A DNA stretch of 64,000 nucleotides from Aurantiochytrium sp. KH105 (GCA_003116975.1 BGKB01000097.1:62001-126000), one strand, 5' to 3'. Counted from the stretch's first letter, positions 28,342 through 41,281 are shown. Translations and numbers: made by a program. The notes: generated by a model from the sequence alone, not told the origin.

Positions 28342-29805
28342 TTACTTGGAGCTCTCGTCCTTGACGTCGAGGGGGGAATGGCTCGTGCTGGATGTGGACG
28401 AAGCACGGCTGGCAGAAGAGTGCGACTTTCGCACATGGTCGTGGCGCGGAGTTGATGCCGAGTTTGCGTCATCGCTGAGACCCATTGTGCTGGCAGAATC
28501 GGCGAACTCCTCGTCCGTGCCCGGGTAGGCGGTGGGATCGTCGTCGGTGGCCTTGTTCCACATGTTGTTGAGCATGAAAGTGCAGGCCTGGTTGCGCTCG
28601 ATCCAGAGGAGGAACTTGGCCTGCTGACTGGGCGAGATAGACTCCATGACCTGGTCCATCTGTTTAGCCATGGACTCAAAGTTGGACTTTACGCGGCTGT
28701 CGAGCTCGGTGAGAATGCGAAGGCACTCGGCAATGTTGCGGCGCTGCTGGCGAATACCGCCGCGCATGGACATGAGCGTGGCCTTTTGCTCGGCGCTAAG
28801 CTCGAGCTCGCCACAGAGCATGTTCCAGATGCCGCCGCCAAAGGTCTTTTGGTTCTTCTTTTCGTCGTAGAACTCGTCGTTCTGCTGGAGAGACCACATG
28901 GTCATTTTGCTGACGGTGGTGGGGATGAGGAGGCCCTTGAGCTTGCTGAGGTGGTAGGTGATGGCAGCGTTGCGTTCGCGGCCAAAGTCCGAGTAGAGCT
29001 CCTTGTATTGTTTGAGCATGGACTTGAGTTCGTCGACGTTGCCTGCGTTCTCGACGTGCTTGCGCATGCGCGTCATTTCCTGTTTGCGAGCGGCCTCCTT
29101 GGCGCTGCCGTCCTTGCCCTGGTTGAGCTGGGTCTCGAGCTGTTTATTCCACTGGCGAAGACGGTCAACCTCCTCCTCCAGCTTTTGGTATTTCTCGCGC
29201 TTGCGGCGGCGGCAGTTGCGCGCGATCTCGCGGTTCTTCTCGAGCCTGCGCTGGCGCTTTTGGGTCGGGTCGGCGGGTTTGTTGTTGGATGTGGTGTTGC
29301 CGGAGGTCGTGGACGACGCGACGGAGGAGACGCGGTCGAGCTTTCGCTTGACGCCGTTGTTGTTGTTGTTGTTGTTGTTGGCGACCACAGTGGGCGGCGG
29401 GCTCAGGACCGCATCTTGTTGTGGCTGGGGCATGCCCATGGGCGAGCCGAGGGCGGCGTGCTGCTGTTGTTGTTGCTGCTGCTGCTGCATCATGGCCGCG
29501 TGTTGGTGGGGCGCTGCAAAGGCGGCGTTGGGGTTGGCGGCCTTGCGCGTGCGGCGCGCGCCCCGCGTCGGCGGCACGGCCTGCTGCAGGCCCTGTTCCT
29601 GCGGCTGGCCGGGCTGGGGCGGGTGGGGCATCATGGCGCCCGGCATGAGCGGGTCCATGCCGAAGCTCTCGTCGCCGAGGCCGTGCACGCCGGAGGACCC
29701 GAGGAGGTCCCCGCTCATGAGCATCCACGACGCGAGGTCGCTGTCCGCGCCGCTCATCCCTGCGGACTCTCCGGCCACAAAGTTGAGTGCGCTTTCGCTG
29801 TCCAT
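28342..29805 (-). CDS. bZIP transcription factor
   Basis: 487 residues from the ATG at 29805. The frame extends upstream through Lys, Glu and Gln codon runs that look like leader. The basic region RRLEKNREIARNCRRRKREK contains the N-x7-R signature (here NREIARNCR), followed by a leucine zipper (QKLEEEVDRLRQWNKQLETQ). The N-terminal half is disordered with poly-Gln and poly-Asn, typical of activation regions. After the zipper a helical domain of about 200 residues includes QQAKFLLWIERNQACTFMLN, which looks conserved but which I cannot name. The C-terminus is Ser-rich. A nuclear DNA-binding regulator; targets unknown. Confidence 0.9.
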   Translation of the reverse strand: MDSESALNFVAGESAGMSGADSDLASWMLMSGDLLGSSGVHGLGDESFGMDPLMPGAMMPHPPQPGQPQEQGLQQAVPPTRGARRTRKAANPNAAFAAPHQHAAMMQQQQQQQQQHAALGSPMGMPQPQQDAVLSPPPTVVANNNNNNNNGVKRKLDRVSSVASSTTSGNTTSNNKPADPTQKRQRRLEKNREIARNCRRRKREKYQKLEEEVDRLRQWNKQLETQLNQGKDGSAKEAARKQEMTRMRKHVENAGNVDELKSMLKQYKELYSDFGRERNAAITYHLSKLKGLLIPTTVSKMTMWSLQQNDEFYDEKKNQKTFGGGIWNMLCGELELSAEQKATLMSMRGGIRQQRRNIAECLRILTELDSRVKSNFESMAKQMDQVMESISPSQQAKFLLWIERNQACTFMLNNMWNKATDDDPTAYPGTDEEFADSASTMGLSDDANSASTPRHDHVRKSHSSASRASSTSSTSHSPLDVKDESSK

Positions 29806-30280
29806 GCTTCTTCTCCTTCTCGCTCCGCTCTTCTTTTTCCGCGACGAGCTGCGATGCCGCTCCTGCCGCTGCCGCTGCTGCTGTTGTTCCTGCTCGCGCG
29901 CTGCTGCTGCGCCGCTCCCTCCGCGGTCTTCTTCGTCGCCGTCGCCCTCGTCCCTCTCCTCCTCCTTCTTCTTCTTCTTCTTCTTCTCCCCCGCGCTGGC
30001 GGCGTGCGTGGCGTGGCTGGCGGAGGCGCTTTCCGAGTTTGCTGCCGCCGGCCTCGCGCCCGTGCAAACTCTTTTATTCCTTTTTACTTTTCGATTTTCC
30101 CCTTTCAAACCCCTTTTTCTCTCCCTTTTATTCATCATGAATGATAAAACAAAAAAACTTTTCTTTCCTATCCGAATCCAAACTTGCGCCGGGCTGGCCC
30201 GCCGCCCTCCGACTCGCCCGATCGATCAGGCCGTCGATCACGAGCACGCTTCCTCCTCTACCCGCGTCCCTCTCCCCGCC

Positions 30281-30420
30281 CAAAGCCAGCCGGCCGGCCG
30301 GCCGACCGGCAGCCAGCCAGCCAGCCAGCCAGCCAGACTTCTGGGTCTCTGGCGGCTGGCCAAAGGCCTCTCCCTCGCTCCCTCTCTCCCTCCCTCTCTC
30401 TCTCTCTCTCTCTCCGCCTG
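30281..30420. repeat. CCGG/CCAG tetranucleotide and TC dinucleotide repeats
   Basis: A GCCGGCCGG run grades into (CCAG)n near 30,306-30,340. A CTCTCTCT tract follows at about 30,393-30,416. Confidence 0.85.
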
Positions 30421-31000
30421 CCCACGTCAGCGCCGGAGCAACTACCTAAATAGAACTAACTGCCTGCGCCGGGCGGGGCGGGGCGCGTCTCCCTCCTTCC
30501 CCTCCTTCCTTCCTTTCTTCCTTTCTTTCCTTTCTTCCTTCCTGCTGTCCCTCTGCGGGACGCCCGCGCGCCGTCCCCCCTGGCCGCCGCCGCTGCGCCA
30601 GATCACGCCCGCGCGCGGCGCCGGCCCCGCAGCGGGGTGCCGCTGTGGGCGCAGGTTCGGTGCCGGGCGCGCCGTTGCGAGGGGAGGCGGTGCGGGGGTG
30701 TGGGTTGGTGGGGAACGGAGCATGTGGGGGGAGGAACGGAAAAGAACATAAGTGGAGGGAGGGAACTTGAACAGGAGGGACAGGAGGGAAAAGGGAAAAA
30801 GCAAGAAAGATTTGATTGAAAAGACAGAGGAAAAAGAAAGATCGCTGCGGACTGCAGGGATTCGAATCAAGCTGTGGCCCCTTGCCCGCAAATGGAACTT
30901 TGCGTGCGGATACTGTCAAACTTTTCAAAAACAAATAGAGCTGCTGCCGCACTGGGACAGGGACTCACCGTCCATCACTACAACAAAAAAACCACCGATT

Positions 31001-31112
31001 GATTGACAAAGCAAAGCAAAGCGAAGCCAAGTGGAGCAAAGCAGAGCAGAGCAGAGCAAAGCAAAGCAAAGCATAGCGAAGCAAAGAAAAGCAAAGCAAA
31101 GCAAAGCAAAGC
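31001..31112. repeat. (AAAGC)n-type pentanucleotide array
   Basis: About 110 bp of imperfect GCAAA/GCAGA/GCGAA units on the plus strand. Confidence 0.9.
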
Positions 31113-32216
31113 GAGCCTTGCCCGCGAGCCGCGCCCGCCAGGCCCCCTGGCTCTCTGCGTGCCGCCAGGCGTCCGGCCGCTCGCGAGCGTGCAGGCCTCG
31201 CCGCTCTCCCCCCGCCAGGCTCGAGGCTCCGCGCAGCCAGGTTTTTCAAATTCCGGATACCATCAGTCTCCTCTTCGCCAGTTCGTCTCGCTGCCGGCAG
31301 CTAGCTTTGGCTGCCTCGGCCCGAGGTAGAAGCAGAAGCTCGCCCGCTCCGCGCATCGCGCGCGTCCGCTGCGCTCCGCCCCTCGCCTTGCCTTGCCGTC
31401 GCTTCGCATCGCATCGCATCGCGGGCGCCTCCGCTCGAGGATCTCGTTCGAATTTCGTCAAAAAACGCATCCAAAGCGCCCTCCCGTGCGGTCCGCCACC
31501 GGCCGTCTCGGCTTGGCTCGCGCGGCTCGGGCTGGCTCGGGCCGCCGGGCTCGGCCGCGGCGGCTGATCAGTGAGCGCGGCAGCGGGCGGCACCTCGGGA
31601 TGCGTCACAGGAGTTTTCATTGAGGACCGGCCTGGCTGGGCCTGCCTGCCAGCCTGCCTGCGAGGCGACGCGGTGCGGTAGAGGGGAGCAGGCGGTGATG
31701 CGCCGCGCCGGACGCGGCTGCACGCGGTGGCGGCTGCAGCTGCAGCTGCATGCAAGCTCGCTCGCTGCACGGCGGCTTCGTCGGACCTTGCATGGGAGAG
31801 ACTGAAAAATTCAAATTCGCGCCGAGCGCTGCCTGCTGCTTGTCCTTCGACGTTTTCAAATCAGATCCCGCGACTCGCGCGCGGCCGCGAGCCGAGCGCT
31901 GCAACGCCGCGCCGAGAGCGAGCGGCTGCGGGCGGGTGGGCGGGCGGACGAGCGTGCACGGCCTCTGCGAGCCTGCCCAACGCGAGCCGCGTCGCCGCGC
32001 TTCGCGGGCGATTCAAAATCTTAGGCACCTGCAGTAGCCACCTCGCGCGGTCCTAGCCACGCCTAGCTCGGGCCCTAGCTAGCTCCTTTGCCTGCCCGCC
32101 CGTCTGCCTGCCTGCCACTGCAGCTGCTGCGCCGCGACCCCACTCCACTCCACTCCATTCCGCTCGGCTCGACGCGTGGCGACCGCGCGTGGCGCAGATA
32201 CATCCATCACATCACG

Positions 32217-32252
32217 GCTCGGCTCGGCTCGGCTCGGCTCGGCTCGACTCGC
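32217..32252. repeat. (CGGCT)n repeat
   Basis: About six consecutive CGGCT units. Confidence 0.85.
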
Positions 32253-32970
32253 CAACTCGACTCGAACTCGAACTCGGACTCCAACAACAAACAAAGAGGA
32301 GCGCGCGTCGACGGACGTCTCGCAGCGACGCCTTGCAGCGACGCCTTCGCGGCGGCCTCTGCAGGCCGGTCCGCGAGCAGGTCTAGCTCCGTCCAGCTGG
32401 AGCTAGCTGGCATGCGCTGCCTCCAAAACGCGCGTCACATCGCCCTCTCCCTGGATTCATCGACGAGTCGATCGATCAATCGATCGATTCGATCGACCGA
32501 CAGACACAGACGGACTCGCGGGACCCGAAGCGACCGAGCGATCGAGCTCCATCCTCGACCTCTCGAGTGGGGCGGGGCATTGATTCGCAGGCTCTTGGGC
32601 GCCAGTTGTGATGGTGGATGATGCTTTCTTTTCGCTCGCTCACTCTGCAGCTTGGCGATGTCGCGCGACTTTCGATGGTTTCCTCTCTCCGGGTGGCAGC
32701 GGCATGCGGTCACCGGCCAGTCAGCTGCCAGCTACCTGCTGAGAGCAAACGTGACCGGGTGCCGAAGCGTCGAGGCCGCTTTTGTCGCCGTCGCCGATGG
32801 TCACCCGGGCCGTGACGAGCCGCTGGAACTCGGCGTGCGTGTCGCTCGCTCGCTCCCCCCTTGCCGCTGCCGCTTCTTTCTCCTCGCTGCCGCTCTCTCG
32901 CTCCGTCCCCGTGCGTCGCGCTGTTGGCTGACGCAGCCGCCACCGCTGCTCGCTGACGCAGCGTCAGGAC

Positions 32971-33008
32971 CCGCGACCGCGACCGCGACCGCGACCGCGA
33001 CCGCGACC
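32971..33008. repeat. (CGCGAC)n hexanucleotide repeat
   Basis: About six tandem units. A long pyrimidine tract of CTTTTT and TTTTC units follows at about 33,112-33,190. Confidence 0.85.
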
Positions 33009-35445
33009 TCGACCTCGGCGCCCTCGCCGGTTCGAGCTCGGGGAGAAGGAGGAGAGCCCGCGCGCACACCTTTACGCCCGCTCGCCCGCGAGCGAGCGCG
33101 CGACGGTTCAATTTTCTTTCTGTTCTTTTCTTTTTCTTTCCATCCTTTCCATTCTTTTCTTTTTCTTTTTCTTTTTCTTTTTCTGCTTTTTTGTTTTTAT
33201 TTATTATACTATTCTTTCCTTCGTTTCCCGCGTTGCCGGCATCGATCGACCATCGCGATGGGACCGCGGACCTGGCCTCGCGCGCCGCAGATTGCCGGCC
33301 GCCAGGCCCGCGGCGGGCCCGGGTGGGCCGCGCGGCACCCTGCAGGCAGGGTCCGGCGGCCGACCGCAGCGCGCGAGCCTGGTGCCGCGCCGCGCCGGTC
33401 TGCCGGACGCCCGCCCGCGGGACGCCGGGACGCCGGCGCCAGCGCTCGCACCGCGCGCGGACAGCAGCCGCCTCTGCCCGACTACTACTAGCCGCAGCAG
33501 CAGCAGCGCCGAACAGCCAGGAGCAAGACCACTAGTGAATCAAACATCGCAAGTTGAACTTGAAGATAAACTCGCCATGGTCGAGGCTAGGCAGCTCGAG
33601 AGCGAGCATCATGATCGAACGAACGCGACCGAGAAAGCGTGGCAGGTGCCGCCGGTCCGGGGCCTCCCGGCGCTGCCGCGGTGCGTGCATGACGTTAGCT
33701 CAGCCCGGCCTCGGGATGCAAGCCCTGGCCCGACGCGGGTCGAAGGGAGAGAACGCGGAGAAGAAGATGATGAAGAAAAGCTCGCTCTCCGAGAAAAATT
33801 GAAGAGGCCTGTCTGCTCTGCGAACTCGAGCGAACGCGGGGCGGGCGCGGTTCTTGGGGCCGCGGCAGGCAGGCGAGGCGGGTTGGCTGGCTGGTGGCGG
33901 GGGACGCGCTGCAACGCAGACGGGTTTGCTGTGCCGGGAGGCCGCGTTTGTCGGGATGGATGGATTCGTCGGTCGATCGATCGGTCGAAGTTCGAGCGGC
34001 ACGCGAAGGACGGTTTTCCATGACCCGAGAGAAAGTCGGGACAGGTGCGCGCTGTGGCGCCTTAAATCGTGGGCATACGCGATGAGTGAGACATGCATTG
34101 TCAAGCCGTGAAATCCACCTTAAACGTTCTCTCAGCCCACAGAGACCCTCATAGCTGTGGCAGTCGCTGCTCCACATCAACCCACAGCAAATACGTATTC
34201 TCTCACCTTCACACTGTCCATCTCTGTGGGGGCAATCTTCACGTTCACGGAACTACAGCCCACAGCCGTATCGGAAACTGCGCCATGGCCATTCCCACAC
34301 CCATTAAGCAATTTGCCCGAGTGAGCAGGACGGGCACCGGTCGTCCCCTTCACGGCCTCCCGCAGCCGAGATCCGGATCTGCCGGCGCTTCGGGCGTTTG
34401 GCCTCCCTCATTCACGATAAAAAGTAAAATGAAGGAAAAAAGAAAATAGAAAGAAATTAGAAAGAAAATAGGCCTAGAGAGAAGAAGGAAGGAACAAAAA
34501 CGGGGAAAATAAATAAAAATAAGAGCAACGGCACAAGAGTTCTGGGTAAGCGTCGCTCGGGCTTGTATGGTCGATCCTTGCCTCCCAGGGTTCCTGAATC
34601 CTTCGCTTTGCTTTGTCTTGCTTTCATTTTCAAGTTCCGTGGTTCGGACGCCCGCTTGCCTGCCATGCATGCACGCATACCTGAGAGCCTGGTTATGATT
34701 CGCTTATCCGATCCCTCCTCGCAAGCTTTCGGTGCATACCGCACGTCAGCCAGGGCCTGGTCAAGCGATGCACGCACGCTCGCGCGCACGCTGCAGCATT
34801 TCGACGAGGCCTCTTGGATTCGAAGAAGCTGCCGCCCATGTCGCCGCCTACCGCACGACCGTAAGGCAGGCCTCGTCCCGCCTCGAGCGCGAGTGGCCCA
34901 ACGCCGCCCGGCCTCTTGAATGAACGCGCGCCGCCGCGGCCGGTGGAGCGCCCGAGCCCGAGCGCGTCAGAGGCGTCGGCCAGGGGCAGCCAGGTCCCAA
35001 GAACCGCCCGAGCGACGATCGGTCGACGGTCCGAATGATCGAGGGAGGAAGTGCGAGAGCGCCTCGCTCGGTCGCAGTGGTGGCGTGGCATGCACAAGTT
35101 TTCGAAGCTTTAGATCGAAGCCTTGAGCGAAGGAGATTTCGATCGCTCGTCCGAGGCGCGGCCAAGATTGAAATTGATGTCGGTCTCGAGAAGCACTCGA
35201 GTTGCGGTCGCGGATACGCGCCGTCCGAGAATGACGAAGAACGTGGCGGAAGAGCTCGGAGAAGAAGAAAAAGAAGAAGAAGAAGAAGGTCTTGAGAGCG
35301 GCTGGCAACTTGCCATGGTTGCTGTTACAATCGAATTTCCCTTCTTCCCGACGCGATTTGAAAACATCCGAAAATCGAGCAGCAGCCAGCCCTGCCGCCC
35401 CCGCCAAAGAGGGAGCGAGGGTGCGTCAAGATCTTTGGCTTCACG

Positions 35446-35475
35446 ACCGACCGACCGACCGGCCGACCGATCGGG
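35446..35475. repeat. (GACC)n repeat
   Basis: Tandem GACC/GGCC units grading into CCGATCGG. Confidence 0.8.
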
Positions 35476-38400
35476 CGCCCGTCCAGGCAGCCAGGTCGCG
35501 AGGCCGGGGCGCGGACGGTGGCGGGCGGGGCAAGAGAACAAGCGAGCGCCATGCGATCGGCCAGCCTCCCGAGGAAGACCGACCGCAAAGCGCGGCGTGG
35601 TGAGCGAGGGAGACCTGGTTCGAAGGCTTGAACCGGGAGGCCTCGAAAAGTGGACCGTCCGCCGTCCAGGGGGAGCTCCTGCCGCCGCTGTGGGATACGA
35701 GATGTGGGAAAACCGGCTGGCTGACCGGCGGGTTGACTAGTGAATCGCGGGGGGTTGTGTGGGGATTGTGTGGGGTTGGGTGGCAGGGGGGAGGGTCGGT
35801 GTGAGAGGGAGAGAGGAACTGAGAGAGAGTGTGCGCGACGGATGAGTGAGTGAGTCGTTTCGTTTATCCTTTACTGTTAGTTTGGAGGTGATAATTGATA
35901 AGAAGCAGCGAGGTTGAGCTGTGAATGAGGTTGGCTTGTGTAGACGAAGCACCTTCGCATGGTTCCGCGGCGTAGCTGAACTGCACGCACGCTCACTCGC
36001 TCCCTCGTTCGCAGGTCAAAATTTTTGCGTAAACAATGATATACGCCGGCTTTGCGACCGTGGTCGACGCGCAGCAGCAAATCAAGCGTGCCTGGAAAAG
36101 AGTTTTTTTTTTCTTCGATTTTGCAAGCCACGCCACACGACTCGTCCTGTGTCGAGGAAAGGAAAATGAATCGCCGGATAGATCGATCTTGCTCCGGGCT
36201 TTGGCGAAGCGTTCGCACAAGCCGGCCACGCATTCACGCACGCTCGCTCGCACGCACGCACGCCTTCTTCTGTGTGCCGGTCCTTGCCCGATCCGAGTAT
36301 CGGCGCGAATTTGCATGACCGACGAGAGCAGCCACGCCAGCTTCCATTGCACGGGCAGTGAACATGTATGCTTGCTGCAGCTGCAGCTGCAGCTGCTCCG
36401 GATAGGCCTGCCCAGGCCTAGATTGCTTCCTAACAAACAGGATCGATCAATTGTCATTTTCTTTTTCCTCCAAAACCTTCGTTCATTGATTCATTCATCG
36501 ATTCCAAGTTCTGCCCGAGCGAGACTTCCGAGCCCGGCCTCGCTGGAATCGCGCGCGGGCGATCGAGCCCCGCCGCGACTTCCGCCGCGCCATCGACACG
36601 CCGCTCCGGGCGTCGCCGGGACGGCAGCCGCTGCCATGCCTCGGCAGGCGGCCCGAGTGCCGCGGGTTCGATCAATCGAATGGTCGATCGGTTGATCGTC
36701 CGAGCGCGCCGTGCGAGACCCGACTTGACCCGGCTTGACCCGCTCCGCCCCGCCAGCGACGCCAGCGACGACAGCGCGGCGTCTCGTGCCTCCCTCTCCT
36801 CGCCCGCGGCCTCGGCGGGCGCGCGGGTCCGTGCTCGCGTCCATCGACGCGGCGGAGACCCCGTCGTTCATGGCGAGGGCATCATCATCAATCATCTTCA
36901 CCAACTTGTGCGCCATTATCCACATCCCATGGCGTCCCTCAAAACCCTCGCGAGCGCGCGCGGCGCCGGGCGGCAGCGGCGGCCACCTGGGCTGCCGCGG
37001 TCGCGCGGACGGGACCGGAACGGTGGCTGGCGGCGGCCTCGAGGCCTCCACGGCGAGGCTCGACTAGCGAAGGCAAGGCCAGGCCGTTCAAGGCAGCTTT
37101 TGCTTCAACAATCTTTGCGACGACCTTCAGCTACCTTCGACATCCTTCGGCGGGATATTGCTCGGGCGCCATCGCAGCTCGGTCGGGGCCTTCGTTCGGT
37201 CTCGCAAGGCCGCGACGCGGCGAGGCTTGGCGAGGGATTCGACGCAGAGCGCGGCGTGATGGCGGCCTGGTTCGCTTCGCGCGGTTTTTTGTTGGCAAAA
37301 AGGTTGCTGAGGCCTAACAACCTGAACGGGCGGGCGATATCTTCTTCCCGAGGACGCGGCCGAGTCGAGGTACGCGTCGCGATGGACGGGGCGCGCGAGT
37401 GAGCGAGGGAAGGAAGCGGCGAGTGGGTTGGCGAGGCGTGCTGGGATGCCGTGATGGAGAAAGCTGGCCAATTTGCTTGCTTGCTCGAGTTGGTTGAAGA
37501 TTGGGGAGCAGAAAGAAAAGAAAAGAAAAGAGAAGACAAGACGGCGATCGAGTTTTTCTTCTCCAGGTCTCGCTGGCGCGATGGCTGCTGCTCCGGCAGG
37601 CTCCGCGGCGGCAGCCTTTGGGAAAGATAACTTGTGGACAGATCGACAGAGAGAGTCTGAGAGAAGCTTGGGAAGGACGCCGGCCGGTCGACCGACCAAA
37701 TGCGACCGACTGCGACCAACATGCAGCAGCCACTGCCAGCAGCCAGCAGCCAGAATTCTTGACGTTACGCTTGAAAATTTCGAAAGAAATCTTGTCTTGG
37801 CTTGTGGCGAGTTGACTTGCTCGCTGCCGCGACCTTGCGTCAGCCTCGAGGCCGCGCTCGACTGCGATCTCTCCGTCGCCAGTCCAGAAGCGAGCGAAGC
37901 GAAGCGACCAGCGCGCCGTGAGTCCTGGCTTAGCGGCCAGGCCCCATGACGAGTCTCCCCTAGCGGCTTTTATAACCTCAACGAGAGAGAGAGCAACAAA
38001 AAAAAAGAAAGAAAGAAAAAAGAAAGACCCGACTTATTTATCATCATAACAGAGAGCCCAGCAAGCCAATAAGGCAAGCAGGACCAGGAAAGCCACAGGC
38101 GAAGCCAACCGACTTGCGCGGCAGGCCTGGAGACGCTGAGGGGTCCGTCCGTTTGGCGCCTTTGGGAGGTTCCGCGCCGCAGCTACCGCCGGCCGGGGCG
38201 ATCGATCGACCTCGCGGGCCAGCCTGGCGGCTCCGGCGCGAGCGAGCATTCGAGGCCCGCGCGTTGGTTGGCGGCCAGCGGCCCGGCCCGGCTTGGCTAA
38301 AGACCCGCCGCCGCCGCCGCCCGAGGGTGTGGGGGCAAAAGAAGCTGCTTACTGCGGGGCCAGAGGCGGCAGGCGGCCGCCGCAGCGCCACAGCCGGCGG

Positions 38401-38654
38401 CCTCGCGGAGGGCCCTGGCACCACAGCGAGCCCGCAGCGCCGGCAGCGGGCTTCCCCGCGGGCCCCGGCCGGGGCGGCGAGAAGGAGCCACCGAGGACGG
38501 ATAGACTGGAAGAGGAGCGCGAAAGCGCAGGGCCGATCGATTTGCGAGCGGTGTTCGGTCAACCGCAGAGGTGATCTTTCTTTTATTCGTTCATTCACCA
38601 TGGTCACTGTCTTTCGGTTTCTTTCAATCAACTTCTTTCTGTCGCTCGTTCATT

Positions 38655-38702
38655 TTGATTCATTCATTCATTCACATCAATTCGTTCATTCATCGAATCA
38701 TT
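38655..38702. repeat. CATT-type repeat
   Basis: ATTCATTCATTCA units. A similar CATT/CTCATT run recurs at about 40,685-40,755. Confidence 0.8.
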
Positions 38703-39479
38703 CAGTGGCCAAGGCAGCTTCCCCAAGCCGCCACTGATTCGCAGGATGACTCGGAGACGGCGCGTGCTCCTTGCGGTCCTGTGCACGCGCAGGTTGGCCG
38801 CGAGAGGGATTGAGCGAGCGAGGGAGGGAGCGAGAGAGAGTCGATCGATGGACGGATAGAGGGTCGGGTCGTCGAGCGAGAGGAAGCGGCCCGTGTGTTG
38901 TTGGTTGATTGTGTGAGTGAGTGAGAGAGTGAGTGTGTATGAAGAATAGGACTAGAGACGGACAAAACAAAGGAGGCGAACGCTCCAAGTTCGCAGTAGA
39001 GCGAACGAGAGGACGAGCGAGCGCCTATTGGCAGAGACCATCGATCGAAATCCCACTCCACTCCAAGATTCGTACCGCGTAGTACATTCAAACTAAACTT
39101 TCGGATGGCGCGGAGCGGAGCGTTGCCGACGCGTCGACGGAGCCTCCCCCGGGCCACGCCTCGGTGCCGGCAGCAGCGACCGCGACTCGCTGACGGCAGC
39201 ATGATCATGAGATCCTGTCTGCACTGCTGGATAACGCTGCAGCTGCTGCTGATGATGATGCTGGCGTGGATCGCTCGATCTGGACAAAGCAGGAGGCGCC
39301 CCGCGCGGCACGAGTGCGAGCCAGCCAGGGCGACGGACTGCCAGCCAACGCGGCGCGAACCAGGTGTTGGTGTGCGCCCACAGTGGGGGCGGCTGGACCG
39401 GCGGCCGGTCCCGCGCCTCCCAGGTCTGCCTCCGCGGCCGTGCCGCCGCGTCGATCGATTCGTCGATCGGAGCCAGGCA

Positions 39480-39510
39480 GGCAGGGAGGGAGGGAGGGAG
39501 GGAGGGAGGA
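39480..39510. repeat. (GGGA)n repeat
   Basis: Five to seven tandem GGGA units; G-run spacing would permit a G-quadruplex on the plus strand. Confidence 0.8.
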
Positions 39511-40641
39511 ATGACCGGCCTGGCGCAGGGTCCTCTCCGCAGCCGCAGCCGCTCGCGCACGCGCTCGCGCGCGTTTCGGTCGAGCGAAGCGGAGCGGAGC
39601 CAGAGAAACGGCCGCAGCCGCGGGCGGCGCAGGTGCGGCTGCGGCTGCTGCGGCGTTGGTGCGGGCGAGGATGCCGGTGATGACATCACGTGCTGCCGGT
39701 CACACTCACTCACTGATAGCAAGCTCCTCCCGCTGCTGTGACTGTGAATGCATGATGCGCCCGCACCGTAGTGAGGGAACCCAACAGACAAACAAACAAA
39801 CAAATAACAAAACGTAGAACAATAATTGAAACCTTTTCTCTCGCGCCTCTCTCTCGTGCATCTCACGCGCCACGAGCCACTCCGCCTTTGACACGCTCCA
39901 TTGGCATCCTTATCCTCTTCCTCCGCCACGCTGCCGCTTTGCTTTGTCCCCTCACTTGCTCGCGAAAAGGCCAGAAAAATCGCCGCGCCCGAGTTTCGCG
40001 GCGGCACTCCAGGCTTGCCTCGTGTGCAGTGCTTACTGCAGTTAGTTGTTGCGCCCTCCGAGACCGCGGGGCCCAGACCTTTGCCCGAGCCGCCGCCACG
40101 AAGCCCCCGCGGCGGCTTCCACAGAAGTCAGCTCCCCGCACAAGACCCTCGGCACGCCACGCCGCGAGGCGTGACGCTTCCGCGGCCTGACCGGCTCGAG
40201 CGCATCGCATCGACCGGCGAGGATGCCCCCTGCGATGAATGCCCTGCGACGGAAGGATTCATGGCCGAGAAGATGATGATAGCTAAAATGGATGCACGAA
40301 TAAATGGCCGCGCAAGGATCGATGACGAGGACGCGGGACCGGCGCCGCGTCTCCGACCGCCCCGACCCTGACCGGCCTGCACGGCGCAGAGAAAGCCGTC
40401 AAGACACGAGGCTTCAAAAGCTACGGCTGCAGCCAAGTTGCACCTGCGCTTGTTCGGCCTCTGGAGGCGGAACGAGATGGGCTGGTTGGACAAAGCGGCC
40501 AGCGAGAGCGAGCGAGAGACAGTGAGCTCCGTCGCAGCAGCACAGCACAGCACAGCACAGCGCCGCGCCGCGCGGTGGCTGGCCATAGCAGGCTCTCTCT
40601 CCGGCTACCTGGGCCTGGTCTGGGGAAGCCTAGAAACGCAT

Positions 40642-40674
<33 letters not shown>
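40642..40674. repeat. (CCAG)n repeat
   Basis: Seven to eight tandem CCAG units, the same unit as near 30,310. Confidence 0.85.
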
Positions 40675-40675
<1 letters not shown>

Positions 40676-41281
40676 TGTCATTCTTCCACCCATTCATTCA
40701 TCCATTCGATCGCTCATTCACTCTCTCGTTCATTCTCTCGTTCGATCGTTCATCATCCGCAGTGACTCGCCCGCCCCGCCCCCACAGATGTGGCGGCGTC
40801 GGTGGCGGCTGCGGCATCCCCACAAATTTGAAAATTTCTTTTCTTTCCTTTCCTTTCCCTCCTTCTCTCACTTCTCGAGTTGTTGTTCTTCTTTTCTTCT
40901 TTTCTTTCTCACCTTCTGTCTCGCGCGCTCGTCTCATCTGCATCCTGCACAAGCTCATGCGCACACGCACACGCGCACGCGCAACTGCAGCTGCAGCTTG
41001 TCCCAGCCGCACGCGAGCTAGCTTGCCAGCTAAGCTCCCCGGGAAGGATGCGCGGCGGCGGACCGCGGCCTCCGAGTCTGCAACGCTTGCGAGGCCAGCG
41101 GCCGGGCCGTCTTCACAAGCGATGACGAGCTCGCGATCTTTGGGAAACCTGCAAGGTTTGGTGCCGGTGCGTGCACGTGTCGCTGCTGCTGTGGCTTGAT
41201 GGGCGCGCGAGCGGGCGAGCGAGCGGCAGCGGCTTGCTTGACTGGGAGTGGCCGTGGTGGCTGGTGACGCAGGCTGGCTCC

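Noticed and set aside
30840-30880. tRNA-like B-box (GGATTCGAATC)
   Set aside because: The bases flanking the TTCGAAT loop cannot form a T-stem on either strand and no A-box or acceptor stem is nearby.
33292-34023. Open frame of 243 codons on the plus strand
   Set aside because: Composition follows local GC bias, no motif, and the frame ends in CGATCGAT repeats.
39105-39680. Possible small coding gene in the gene-poor block
   Set aside because: Arg/Gly/Pro-biased peptide crossing GGGA repeats, with equally open frames on the other strand; no evidence of selection.
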